From Leptodactylus fallax (taxonomy: Eukaryota > Chordata > Amphibia > Anura > Leptodactylidae), in assembly GCA_947044405.1 (NCBI GenBank), contig CAMRHE010000166.1, forward strand, positions 2,419,501-2,483,500: DNA of 64,000 nucleotides. The letters are read 5' to 3'. Below, one piece after another: positions 33,076-42,650 of this stretch. The notes below the pieces were generated by a model, which ran no database searches, had not been told where the DNA came from, and saw only the letters and a program-made list of their open reading frames with translations. The translations under genes and the position numbers were made by a program. Each line of letters opens with the position of its first letter. Position 1 is the stretch's first letter.

Positions 33076-35219
33076 TCAAGTCCTTAGTCCCTGCTTTCGG
33101 GTAAGTTCGTGATGTACGGCCTGGCCCTGTTGAAGCTCACGGGCAAGGCCTTTTATCTTCCTATAGATGAAGATCATTCCTATATACATAATGGCCACTA
33201 GGACGAGGAGGACTATGACTGGGTGTACAAGCAGATTGAAGAATGATGTTGCTTTGGGGCTATATCCGAACAGACTCTCCCACCAAGATACGGCTGAGTC
33301 CTTCTCCAGGGCATGAACCATCTCTGTTATCTTTGACTGGTCATGTTTCAATAAGATGGTGGCCTGCTTTTCAGAGTCTTTGAGCTTCTCTATGACACTT
33401 TCCTCCTTAGTGAAGTCTAGTAGCAGGTGTCTCAGTTTTCTGCCAAAACCAAGAGGGATCCTCTGGAGCCTTACAGGAGTATCTGGACGGATATCCAACC
33501 TCTTCTTTGGGGTAATCGGTGTTCTCCCCTTCTGCTCTGCTACATCGACACCTAGAACGGGATAAAGGGTACAATATGCTCCTGGGAGGAGTTCACCTCT
33601 TTCGGTGCAGTTAGTTGTATAAATGGTATATGATACATTAACGGACTGGTACCAACACCAATAACCTTGACCCAAGTACTTCAAACTAGATGGAGGTATT
33701 GAGCTGCTTTTCATCTCACAGAACCCCTCATTATCCCAACACTGGTGTCTGAGCACCCGATCATGATCCCCTTGGCAGAGGATAGCATCCTCTTTCCTAA
33801 ACCCATGGCAATCAAATCCCTTCTCCCCCTGTACTTCCTGTATCTGGTAGCATCCTTCCTTACTTCTTGTCCCATCTCTACCCATTCTTTTATCATATCG
33901 ATCTGATTCCTCACAAACTCCTCACATCTATGGTCCCAGTGGTCTACTCTAAAATCATCAACCGAAATCCTCCAGGTATATAGGACGAATTTGGTTTTGG
34001 TGATGATTTTCCAGGGAGATGCTAACTGTGGAGCTATGGGATCAGCCATTTGATAGGTTGGGGCATTACAGGAATCCCTGTGGTGATTTACTGGCTGAAG
34101 AACTTCAGTTTCATAAGGGACCCTTACCACAGTCACACATACTTTACCTCTTCCTTTAAATGGATACCATTGGTCACCTTCTCCAGTCTCTAATACGAGA
34201 TTCCGGATGGGTTTAGTTGTGGAAAGATAAACCCACTGTGTAAATGTCCAACACCCCTCATCGACTGCCTCACAAAATGGCTATTTAAATGAACCATCAA
34301 TATTGATAGCAAAGTTAATATCTCTGCCTCTGGGATCCTTCCAATCAGAAGATACATATCTATTCCGGTATTCCTCAGTCATAGGGGTCCCATCCATCCA
34401 TACATCAATTATTGGAGAATCCACTCCGTTACAGACTATATCCCATCTCCATGGGTTAGAGTCTAACATTACCATCTGAGTGTCTGGTTCCCAGTGTGCA
34501 TAGGTGATGAAATAATGTCCTGTCACATCTGGTACACAAGCATCCCTCATAATGGTAATCATAAAAGATCGAATGGATGGAGATCCCTCCAGCTGAGTAT
34601 ACCTCTGATCCTTCGCATCAGTTCGTACCTTCAAAACTGTGGCTCTGTATAGGCCTTCAAGTTTTACTGGGCCGCTCTGATTGTTCCATAATACTTGTCC
34701 AGATTTACTGCAGTTTAACTTTAAAATCAATATGCTGGTCCTTAAATAGTCCGTGGACACATGTCCTTCGGCATATTTGGATTCCCTAGTTATTACCATA
34801 TGAGAATCCCTTAGCATACAGTACGCCTTCAGGGTGCCCTTTACTGGTATGGGTCTATCAAAGTATGTCCTAACTCTTAAGCTATCCTGACTGGTATGTT
34901 TCAGAAAAGTGGCTTTTAGAATGTACCATCCACTGTATTCTGCCCCAGTGACATCTTCAGGACTCAGGACTCCTGCTTTGGTGCACAGCACCTTTGTTGT
35001 GTTTACTATCACTGGCCTATAAGGATGTAAGTGGGGATTTCTAGACACCCATCTTACTGATTTGATAGCTGTTGGTTCTGTGATCTGGTAAAAAATAATC
35101 ATGATAATATGAAATGTTTTGATACACCTTTGACCTACTACTCCCCCCCCCCCTTCACCCAACTCTATACTCATGACCTTATTGAGTTGGGGAGGCACGG
35201 GTAGCCTTTGCTTGGTCAA
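33076..35219 (-). pseudogene. Retroviral env, broken by a stop and a frameshift
   Basis: Three minus-strand frames lie in order. The first (35219-34281) has a likely start at 35174, just past the pol stop, a hydrophobic stretch (FHIIMIIFY) that could be the signal peptide, and several N-glycosylation sequons. It ends at an in-frame TAG at 34281-34283. The same register continues to 33711. The third frame (33885-33076) is in another register, so a frame change lies between 33711 and 33885. It carries the transmembrane subunit with one long hydrophobic segment (VIVLLVLVAIMYIGMIFIY) and a short basic tail. I see no class I immunosuppressive-domain motif. As it stands no complete envelope protein can be made. 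Confidence 0.8.
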
Positions 35220-38200
35220 TGTGGATCCAAAACCCTGCCTTTCGTCTATGTGAGCGTTTTTTTGTTGAGATTGGCCTTTGTACTTTCAGCATAGTGCTAC
35301 CCATTACTTCCAGGACCTGGTAGGGTCCTTCCCAGTTTGCATCCCAGGGCCCGGCCTTGCGGAATACTTTGACCATGACCATTTCCCCTACAGAGGGCAT
35401 GGGAGTTTCCCCCTGTAGGTACGGTTTATTCATCTTTATTGCTGCATACGGTAGCAATTCCTTCAGGTTCTGCTGAACCTGTTGGAGAAACACATCTCTA
35501 GCAATAGCATCTTTCATGGGTGTAGAAATTTGGGGTTCATTTGGCCAACAGATAGACATCTTGCGCCCGGTCATAAGTTCAAATGGTGTTATGCCGGTTG
35601 TTGTTGCCTCTGTGGCCCGGATACCCATCAGTACTGCTGGAAGGGAAGTTACCCAAGTGGAACCCCTTTCCAACAGTGCTTTGGAGAGCCGAGTTTTGAT
35701 AGTTCGGTTCATCCGCTCCACAATGCCTGCTGACTGTGGATGATAAGGTACATGAAATCTTTGCTTTATGTCCAGAAGTCCACAAAGTGCTTTCATAACC
35801 TTGCCTGTAAAATGGGTTCCCCGATCTGATTCAATCACTCGGGGGATTCCCCACCGTGATAGAATGTGCTCCCACAGAACCCGAGCAGTAGTAGTAGCGG
35901 AGTCATTTACTGTAGGGATGGCTTCTACCCATTTTGAGAAGACATCCACCACCACCAATGCATAGCGACAGTTACGGCTGTCTGCCGGTAATGGTCCTAT
36001 GTAATCAATTTGTAAAGTAGACCATGGTCCCTCCGCTGGAGGAACCCGCTGCAACACTGGCTTCAGGGCGGATGCCCTTGGGTTTACCTGAGCACACACC
36101 AGGCATTGTTGTGTAACTTCCTCTACCGTCTTGGACATACCTGGCCAGTATAATTTGTCCTTGAGTAGGGTCAAAAGTTTGTCCCGACTCAGATGACCCA
36201 ACAACTGATGATTGAGTCTTGTTAGTTCTGCTTGCAGATGCTGTGGGACCACCGGTAGAGGGAGTGGTTTGGTTCCAGTGTCATAACACAAGATGCCCTG
36301 TTGGACTGTCCAGGGATCTTGTGGGCTGGTAAGGTGTGCTGCCAGCAAAGGATCCTTTGACTGTTCCTCTTCAAATGACACTGGACCATCTTTGAGTTGT
36401 TTGTTTCTGATTTTAATCTGGTGTACGGGTATGGCTTCAGTGTCTGATTCCTGGAGGACTCCAGACACTGCAGCCAATTTGGCAGACTCATCTGCTTTGT
36501 TGTTACCCCGGATCAGAGGGTTATCACCCTTCTGGTGTGCTGGAATTTTTATGATTGAAGCATTCCCAGGATGTGCCATGCCCCATTCCCATAACTCTTT
36601 CAGGACTGAGGCATGAGCTAAAGGTTTATTTTGGCTGTCCACAAACCCTCGTCGTTTCCAAGTGTCCAGATGCAAAGTGAGAGATCGGACTACATATGAG
36701 CTGTCGCTATATATAGTACGATTCCCTGGAGGCTGAATGAGAAGGGCTTCTCTGACGGCCTCCAGTTCAGCCCGTTGTGCTGACATGTGACCAGGCAACT
36801 TTACCAGCTTCTGAGTACCCATGGTCTCATCCAAAACTGCAAATCCTGTCATGTAGGTGCCGTTCAAGCAGAATCGAGAGCCATCAACAAAGATGACTCT
36901 GTCATCGGGATTAGTGGTCATCCTGAATAGCTGGGGATCAGTGACCTGCGTTAGTTGACCACAATCATGTTCTATCCCTGTCATATTTAACAACTGGGAG
37001 AGAACATATTTTGCTTTGTGGTCCACTGTCAGATTTCGCCCACTCAGCTCCATGATCCACTTCCCAAATCTCTGTTGTGAGACTCCAGGGAGTGTATCTC
37101 GAAGCAAGAGTGCCAGCGGGGAATGTGGAGTCTGTACAGTGAGGGGCCTGAAACCCACAATATGCTCGGTAGCTTTAACCGCATAGTGTATGGCTGTCAG
37201 TTGTTTAGCACATTCATCAAAACCCCTTTCAACTGGTGAAAGGAGCCTGGAGAAGTACCCTAGAGGTCTATACTCAGATCCTATCTTTTGAAGAAGGACC
37301 GTAGAAATAGACTCTGCGCCAGCATGGGCTTGTATGGCCAGTTTTCCTTCTGGGTGGGGGGTGGCTAGGACTGGGGCGGATGAGAGATCTCTTTTCAGAG
37401 TTGAAAAGGCCTCTTCCTGTGTCTCTGACCAGTCCTTCAGAGAAGGCTGTTCCCCTCTAAGAAGTTCATAGAGTGGTTTTGCTTTGACAGCAAAATCCTC
37501 TATGAACTCCCTCATGAAGTTGGCTACTCCTAGGAACTTGCGTAAGTTCTGTAGAGAGTCTGGCCTGGGTATCTTCACCATGGCTTCCACACGGGCAGCC
37601 AGGATGCCCTTGGCTCCATATGAAATCTGGACACCAAGGAAGGTGACTTCTGTCCTAGCCAAGTTTGCCTTATGAGGGCTCAGCTTGAGTCCAGCTTGGG
37701 CCAGGAGTCCCAACAGTTCCTTCAACAGAACCAGATGGTCTTCCATGGTTTCTGTGTGAAGGAGAAGGTCGTCTACATATTGCAGCAGACATTCTGGCCG
37801 TGAGAACACACTTAATACAGCCGCTAATGCCTGGTGAAAATATGTAGGACTACTGTGAAACCCCTGGGGCAGTACACAGAACATATACTGCTTGTTACCC
37901 ACTGTGAAGGCGAACTTGTACCTGCAGCTCTCTGTCAGTTCAATGGAAAAGAATCCATTGGCGACATCGATGGTTGAGAATATGCGACTTTTGCCGCTTA
38001 CCCTTGCCATTATGTCGGGAGTCTGTGCGACCACAGGTGCAGACATGGGGGTGTACTTATTAAGGATGCGAAGGTCTATTGTAAGCCTCCATGTAGTTTC
38101 AACACCTGCACCCTTCTTTTTCACAGGCCATAAAGGATTATTGCACTTTGAATTACCCTCTATGACCACACCCCTTACTTCCAGGTCTTGGACTGTCTCT

Positions 38201-38847
38201 AGAATTGATTGTGTTGCCTCAGGCGGAAAGCGGTATTGACGCTGAGGTGGAGGGTCTGGCCCTTGTATGTCCACCTGAACGCCAACCATTCTTCCACAAT
38301 CATTTTTGCTTTGAGCCCACAAGTCTGGATATTCGAACACAATAGGTTCAAGGTCTATGTTGTGTGAGACCTCTGGCCATTTGTGTTCCAGCACATTGGA
38401 AGAATTCTCAATTGCTGGTAGGGGTGGTCCCAGACATTGGTGCTGTATGACATACACCTTTGATCGTCTTGGACCCCTCCAAACAATACAGTTTGCCAAA
38501 TCGATTATCCATCCATTTTGTGTCATTACATCGGTACCGATGATGTTATCAGTACCAGGGTAATACCACATTGGGATCTTCAAGGTCCTATTTCTGTCAA
38601 GCTCAACTAGAACTTCATCTATCCTGTGGGCTCTCACCCCCCCTTGTTGGTGATCAAATCCGATCACCATACACTGAGGGCTGTTGGGGTGTAGATCATG
38701 TTTGACATTGGTAATAGAAATTTCTGCTCCAGTGTCGAGCATGATCTTGGTATCGTGGTCTTTTATTCTGGCTTTAATGTGGGGTCTCCCTGAAGAATCC
38801 AGTATGATGTGACATATTGGAGCCAGATCTTTAGGGATCCCTGACCG
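35179..38847 (-). CDS. pol: Retroviral pol: protease, reverse transcriptase, RNase H, integrase
   Basis: The frame is open from the gag stop (38848-38850) to 35179. The first internal ATG is at 38742. In order, with numbering from that Met: protease (LDTGAE at residues 2-7), reverse transcriptase (LPQGFHSSPTYF; catalytic YVDD near 322-325), RNase H (IFVDGSRF near 616; YSDSSYVV), integrase zinc domain (HQLLGH ... CLVCAQ near 842-880), and catalytic domain with Asp near 912, Asp near 973 and Glu near 1008 (35 residues between the last two). The C-terminus carries WEGPYQV, a GPY/F-type module. No internal stop is present, and 1187 codons is normal length. Expression would need readthrough of the gag UGA. 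Confidence 0.93.
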   Translation of the reverse strand, partial: RSGIPKDLAPICHIILDSSGRPHIKARIKDHDTKIMLDTGAEISITNVKHDLHPNSPQCMVIGFDHQQGGVRAHRIDEVLVELDRNRTLKIPMWYYPGTDNIIGTDVMTQNGWIIDLANCIVWRGPRRSKVYVIQHQCLGPPLPAIENSSNVLEHKWPEVSHNIDLEPIVFEYPDLWAQSKNDCGRMVGVQVDIQGPDPPPQRQYRFPPEATQSILETVQDLEVRGVVIEGNSKCNNPLWPVKKKGAGVETTWRLTIDLRILNKYTPMSAPVVAQTPDIMARVSGKSRIFSTIDVANGFFSIELTESCRYKFAFTVGNKQYMFCVLPQGFHSSPTYFHQALAAVLSVFSRPECLLQYVDDLLLHTETMEDHLVLLKELLGLLAQAGLKLSPHKANLARTEVTFLGVQISYGAKGILAARVEAMVKIPRPDSLQNLRKFLGVANFMREFIEDFAVKAKPLYELLRGEQPSLKDWSETQEEAFSTLKRDLSSAPVLATPHPEGKLAIQAHAGAESISTVLLQKIGSEYRPLGYFSRLLSPVERGFDECAKQLTAIHYAVKATEHIVGFRPLTVQTPHSPLALLLRDTLPGVSQQRFGKWIMELSGRNLTVDHKAKYVLSQLLNMTGIEHDCGQLTQVTDPQLFRMTTNPDDRVIFVDGSRFCLNGTYMTGFAVLDETMGTQKLVKLPGHMSAQRAELEAVREALLIQPPGNRTIYSDSSYVVRSLTLHLDTWKRRGFVDSQNKPLAHASVLKELWEWGMAHPGNASIIKIPAHQKGDNPLIRGNNKADESAKLAAVSGVLQESDTEAIPVHQIKIRNKQLKDGPVSFEEEQSKDPLLAAHLTSPQDPWTVQQGILCYDTGTKPLPLPVVPQHLQAELTRLNHQLLGHLSRDKLLTLLKDKLYWPGMSKTVEEVTQQCLVCAQVNPRASALKPVLQRVPPAEGPWSTLQIDYIGPLPADSRNCRYALVVVDVFSKWVEAIPTVNDSATTTARVLWEHILSRWGIPRVIESDRGTHFTGKVMKALCGLLDIKQRFHVPYHPQSAGIVERMNRTIKTRLSKALLERGSTWVTSLPAVLMGIRATEATTTGITPFELMTGRKMSICWPNEPQISTPMKDAIARDVFLQQVQQNLKELLPYAAIKMNKPYLQGETPMPSVGEMVMVKVFRKAGPWDANWEGPYQVLEVMGSTMLKVQRPISTKKRSHRRKAGFWIHIDQAKATRASPTQ

Positions 38848-38856
38848 TCAGTCAAT
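38839..38856 (-). promoter_or_regulatory. Gag-pol readthrough site (UGA-CGG)
   Basis: The minus strand reads GAC TGA CGG TCA GGG. The stop lies between two open frames in the same register, and UGA followed by CGG is a known leaky-stop context. The bases around it (CTGACGGTCAG) are almost self-complementary. Confidence 0.65.
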
Positions 38857-40899
38857 CTGCATCAGATTCTCAGTAGATACCTCTGAGGTACGTACTGCCA
38901 CTTGTGGTTGCTGAGTTTCAACATTCTGTGCAGACTTATGATGTTCTACACCTAATGTTCTATCCTCTGGTCTATCAGGGGCATTTACAAGTGCCACACG
39001 TTTCAGTGCCTGTTCTGGCAAATGTCCCTGATTGCTATCTGTCTGTTTCCCAGCTTGTTTGGCGTAATTAGGCTTCATCTTGAAACCATTATTATTGCCA
39101 TTTTTCTCTGGGTTTGTACGATTGTGAATTACTTGAGGGCAGTTTCTTTTAATATGTCCAACCTGTAAACACAGAAAGCATCGTATGTCTCCCATCTTTT
39201 CTGCTGGAGGAGCTGTGGGGTAGACAGACATGTGTGGCTTAGTGTGGTGTCCACGTTCATCTTGTGATTTGACATGGACCTTTCCACGCTCCCTGATTTT
39301 CACAGACTTTTTATTGCGCAGTAGATCTTGTCTATACTGTTCAATAATCATGGCTGCATCAGTGAGCGTTGGCTCCCTTGCTGCACTTAGCCGAATTGCG
39401 GTGTCAAGGTATGGGAATTTGTACACAAACATGCGAACCATGCCTTGTGGGACTCCTATACCTTGATCCTTTGTGATCCTCCTGTACATTGCTTCAAACC
39501 GACCACAGAGGGACGAAGGTTCGTCTTGTAAGGTGGGTTTGAATTTTGTCAGGATTTCTGGAGTAACATCCCAATGTCCTGTTGCCAGTTTCATGAGTAT
39601 TGAAAGGCGTTCTTCCTCATCATAAAATAGGCCATTTTTGGGACTTGTTCTCTCTGTTGCCTCATACCTTTGGTTGAGGTGTGTAGGCAACCACAATTTA
39701 AACAGGTCCATACGATATTCTGGAGGCACAGAATATTTCCTGCAATGTCCTTCAAACATATCACAGGCTGTAAATGGATCTGTATTAGGGTCATACTTAG
39801 GGATCTCTTTGCAGATCCGTAACAGGAAATTTATCTTTTCCATGTTGTTATGGCTAGGATAAAATTCCACTGACCTTCCAGGACGTGTAGGTAGGTTGGA
39901 AGCCGTATGTACAGTTTCCCATCCACTACTTAGTCCCCAATTTGAGTCCTGTCCATGGAGGCGTCCGCTGTCTCTCCTCTCCAAAGGTGTTGGAGAGAAT
40001 TGTAGTGCACGCTCCACTGGACTCCTACTATCACAAAATGGACTAATGGATCTCTGATCCACAGGAGCCGTGGGTCTGATCGCCCCAGTCCCCTCCTGTG
40101 CCATTCCTGAGACACAAATCTGTTTAGTTGGCAAGGGTACCGTGCTGTTAGTACTAGGCCGTGACAAGTCAGAGATGATCTGCTGCAAATTCGCAATGAT
40201 TTGCGACTTTGCCGCTTGATCCTCTCTTAGTGTCACTAACATTGCTTCTGTGGAAGTAATTTTACTTCTAAACTGATTGTTCTCAGTGTATAATCGAAGG
40301 AGTTCTTTGTCCATGTCAGAATAATAATTCTCTTTGTCAGAGAGTTTGGATTCCAACACACAAATCTCCTTTCCTCTCTCAATTATACAAAGTGCCTCAT
40401 CTTTCAATTGAGTTTCTAACATGTGAATCTGCTTGACATTGTCTACACAACAATGACAGTGGGGGTTTGCATTGTTAGCTCGCTCCACTGTCCCTTTCAT
40501 GTTTGCTAGGATCTCAGCATGCTCTGGCTTCCAGATTGTATCCTCAAAAGTATATACAAGTTTTGCTAACATTTGTAATCTTTTGGAAGTTTTGTTAAAA
40601 ACTGTCCGTTTACTAATACAGTTTTTATCATGAGCATAGGCCTGATCCAGCAAAGCAGACCACAACATTTCTCCTGATTTATAGGTTGTGGGTGGTACTG
40701 GGTTGAATGTACTGTGTTTAGCTAGGTGTTTTAATGTTGAGAAATCCATACTTACTTTTCCTGCTGTAATCTTGGTCACCGTTGTCTTCCTACTTGTCTT
40801 TTGCTGCTTGAAAAAGTATCCTTTTCGTACCGGAAAGCCTTTTCCCGACCAGCTGGACTTCTCCTGAAGAACCTTGACTTTGATATTACAGAGGCACAA
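38848..40899 (-). CDS. gag: Retroviral gag
   Basis: An open frame of 683 codons from the ATG at 40899. A second ATG at codon 51 (40749) may be the real start, because a GTAAGT sits just before it and the first 50 codons look leader-like. The N-terminal third contains a coiled-coil-like region (about residues 160-240; motifs KQIHMLETQLKDEAL, DMDKELLRLYTENN). The middle (about 370-530) is capsid-like. One CCHC zinc knuckle, CFLCLQVGHIKRNC, lies at about 574-587, followed by a basic tail. It ends LMQID then TGA, next codon CGG. The frame of pol continues directly after the stop. No N-terminal myristoylation signal is seen at either Met. Confidence 0.9.
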   Translation of the reverse strand: MCLCNIKVKVLQEKSSWSGKGFPVRKGYFFKQQKTSRKTTVTKITAGKVSMDFSTLKHLAKHSTFNPVPPTTYKSGEMLWSALLDQAYAHDKNCISKRTVFNKTSKRLQMLAKLVYTFEDTIWKPEHAEILANMKGTVERANNANPHCHCCVDNVKQIHMLETQLKDEALCIIERGKEICVLESKLSDKENYYSDMDKELLRLYTENNQFRSKITSTEAMLVTLREDQAAKSQIIANLQQIISDLSRPSTNSTVPLPTKQICVSGMAQEGTGAIRPTAPVDQRSISPFCDSRSPVERALQFSPTPLERRDSGRLHGQDSNWGLSSGWETVHTASNLPTRPGRSVEFYPSHNNMEKINFLLRICKEIPKYDPNTDPFTACDMFEGHCRKYSVPPEYRMDLFKLWLPTHLNQRYEATERTSPKNGLFYDEEERLSILMKLATGHWDVTPEILTKFKPTLQDEPSSLCGRFEAMYRRITKDQGIGVPQGMVRMFVYKFPYLDTAIRLSAAREPTLTDAAMIIEQYRQDLLRNKKSVKIRERGKVHVKSQDERGHHTKPHMSVYPTAPPAEKMGDIRCFLCLQVGHIKRNCPQVIHNRTNPEKNGNNNGFKMKPNYAKQAGKQTDSNQGHLPEQALKRVALVNAPDRPEDRTLGVEHHKSAQNVETQQPQVAVRTSEVSTENLMQID
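40750..40755 (-). promoter_or_regulatory. Possible splice donor near the gag start
   Basis: The minus strand has GTAAGT directly before ATGG at 40749. A donor in the leader or early gag would allow spliced env mRNA. Only the consensus supports it. Confidence 0.35.
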
Positions 40900-41177
40900 A
40901 TGGATTTCTCATCTCCCAGCGAGTTGTTTGTGGAGGAAACAGACAATTGTTAATACCTTCAGATAAATACAAATAAACAATAGGTTCACTGTTATTAATT
41001 ATTTTAAGTGAAGCTTTAAGCAAACTGGGTTAGCCGTGCAAACTTCAATCTGGGCATACAGTGTAACTCAACACTTCAGTGTGTACCAATATTACCTGTC
41101 CACGCCCCTCCACTTGATAGTTCACGGTATAACACAGTTTTGCCAGAAGACAACACGCAAAAATATTAAAACAGTAC

Positions 41178-41302
41178 GGGCCGGCTCGCCATTATGTTAA
41201 AGATGAAAATTAATAATTAATATTCATCACTCCTGCCTGGCTCGCCATTATGTTAAAGATGAATATTAATAATTAATATTCATCACTCCTGGCTGACTCG
41301 CC
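41178..41302 (-). repeat. Primer-site region repeated three times in tandem
   Basis: TGGCGAG followed by C/T-CAGCC-type sequence occurs on the minus strand ending (in plus coordinates) at 41191, 41247 and 41302, spaced 56 and 55 bases apart. Each is preceded on its LTR side by ATTATGTTAAAG-like or AATATGTTAAGG sequence, a degenerate copy of the LTR edge. The copy at 41290-41302 is next to the true LTR end (two-base spacer), so it is the likely functional primer binding site. Confidence 0.8.
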
Positions 41303-41506
41303 AATATGTTAAGGAGTGATAATATTAACAATTGCTATTTCCTCCCTTTTGACTTGTTTCACCTTTAGGTATGAGAGATCTGGGTGTTACTACTAATTAA
41401 TATTCACCGATTTCCCTCCTTTCTCCTTAGGTATATCTACTTATCTGTTTCCTTGACTGGTTTGCATGTACGATAATTTACCCCACAATATTAATCATAA
41501 AATACG

Positions 41507-41512
41507 TTTATT
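41507..41512 (-). terminator. Polyadenylation signal in the 5' LTR
   Basis: AATAAA on the minus strand; the same signal is at 31192-31197 in the 3' LTR, which would process the genomic RNA. Confidence 0.6.
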
Positions 41513-41897
41513 ATTAATATGATGGAACTAGGTTATAGAATAATACAAAACAGTATTAACACAGTGCAATACAATAAGTACAGAACCCAATTAAAAACCT
41601 ACAGATATCGCTACATACACACCCACATACAACCACACACACAACCCCTGGACAATTTACTAACTGACCCTTTCTGTAAGGAACACAGCAGTAGTAATAC
41701 AGATTAATAAAGGGTGACTGATAGATAGATAGATAGATAGATAGAGAGAGAGATAGATAGATAGAGAGAGAGAAAGGTATACTTAAGTCTTATTAAGCAT
41801 GCTCTGGTGGTATATGGAGCTTGTCTAGGTGAAGCTGGTCAATCCATGGGGTCTGGTGAAGAGAGAAGATCAAGAGAGCGAGAAAGGGCTTTTGGCC

Positions 41898-41910
41898 CAT
41901 TATATATATG
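41898..41910 (-). promoter_or_regulatory. TATA-like box in the 5' LTR
   Basis: The minus strand reads CCATATATATAATGG about 360 bases from the LTR start. It is the only strong TATA-like motif in a suitable place. Confidence 0.5.
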
Positions 41911-42269
41911 GCCCACAACTCCGCCCACCTAGATGTTGTCACTCCAATCAGGCTCTTGGTATTGTAATATAAGTTTAGATGCAATACTTCTTATGAGTCT
42001 TGGGATGGCGCTCTAACACTTAAAATTGATCCGTGGCCTAGGGCTAATGACCTACCTCCCCCATCTGCTCTGGGTCTGATTTAACATCACTATGGTGACC
42101 TCATTAGCATATTCCATCTCATTATGTTAAACAAAAGACTTCCTGGCCCATGCGGGATGTCTGTTAGAAAACCGGTTTTGTAGCCTGCAGACAATAGCTC
42201 AGAAGTTCTGAATGGACAGCCAGATAAATATATATATATTAATGTCTGTGGTAAGCACTTCCCTTTACA

Positions 42270-42650
42270 AGGTAAAATGGGGGCAGGGAACTGTTTTAAA
42301 GGTGACCGAAAACACTAAAGCACTATTGTGAACCGGGGGGGGGGAGGAGAAAGGGGGCTCCACAAGGCCATTGGAAGGGTGGGAGGGGGGTTATTGGGGT
42401 TTGTCGGGGGGGGGGGGGGGGGCGGGGGTCACAAAGGGGGGGGGGGGGGGACGGGGGAAAAGGAAGGGGGGGGGGGAGGAGGAAAAACAAGGGGGGGGAT
42501 AAAGAAAAATTTTTTTGGGTGGGGGGGTTTATAAGGGGTTTGTGGGGGGGGGGGGGTCACAACCCTAACGGGGGGGGCCAAAGGTTTGGGGAAGGAAAAA
42601 AAAATAAATTAAACAAAGTCGCCGGGGTGGGTTTTGGAAGGGGAAGGAAA
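42270..42650. other. G-biased, apparently corrupted sequence
   Basis: Long G runs (for example 42405-42422 and 42549-42556) alternate with fragments that can be read as damaged versions of expected sequence. CCAAAGGTTTGGGGAAGG at 42578-42595 corresponds to the Tc1 end GCCAAAAGTTTTGAGAATG, and CCAGAATGTTATAAAGAGTG at 42651 is normal again. Bases seem replaced by G, as in low-signal reads. The missing part of the Penelope endonuclease should be here. Confidence 0.75.

Larger units (their letters stand above)
30993..42269 (-). mobile_element. Endogenous retrovirus, nearly complete
   Basis: An 11.3-kb provirus on the minus strand: 5' LTR (41307-42269), repeated primer-site region, gag (40899-38848), pol (to 35179), broken env (35219-33076), polypurine tract, 3' LTR (30993-31958). 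The LTRs differ by eye only by one GATA unit and the last bases of the 3' LTR, so integration is recent on an evolutionary scale. Gag and pol share a frame separated by one UGA, the arrangement of gamma/epsilon-type retroviruses. The exact genus is not assigned. The element sits inside the Penelope endonuclease gene. A target duplication cannot be checked because the right flank is corrupted. Confidence 0.92.
41307..42269 (-). repeat. 5' LTR of the endogenous retrovirus
   Basis: 963 bp. In provirus direction it starts TGTAAAGG and ends CCTTAACA, nearly perfect inverted ends. It has a TATA-like box at 41898-41910 and AATAAA at 41507-41512, giving a long R region by position. A GATA/GAGA microsatellite lies at 41720-41772. 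Identical to the 3' LTR except for one GATA unit and the extreme end. Confidence 0.92.

Noticed and set aside
33356..33565. Plus-strand frame opposite env as an antisense viral gene
   Set aside because: Short, without motifs, and expected by chance opposite a coding region.
42330..42560. G-quadruplex-forming region or novel G-rich gene
   Set aside because: Flanking and interspersed bases match degraded forms of expected Tc1 sequence, so corrupted sequence explains it better.
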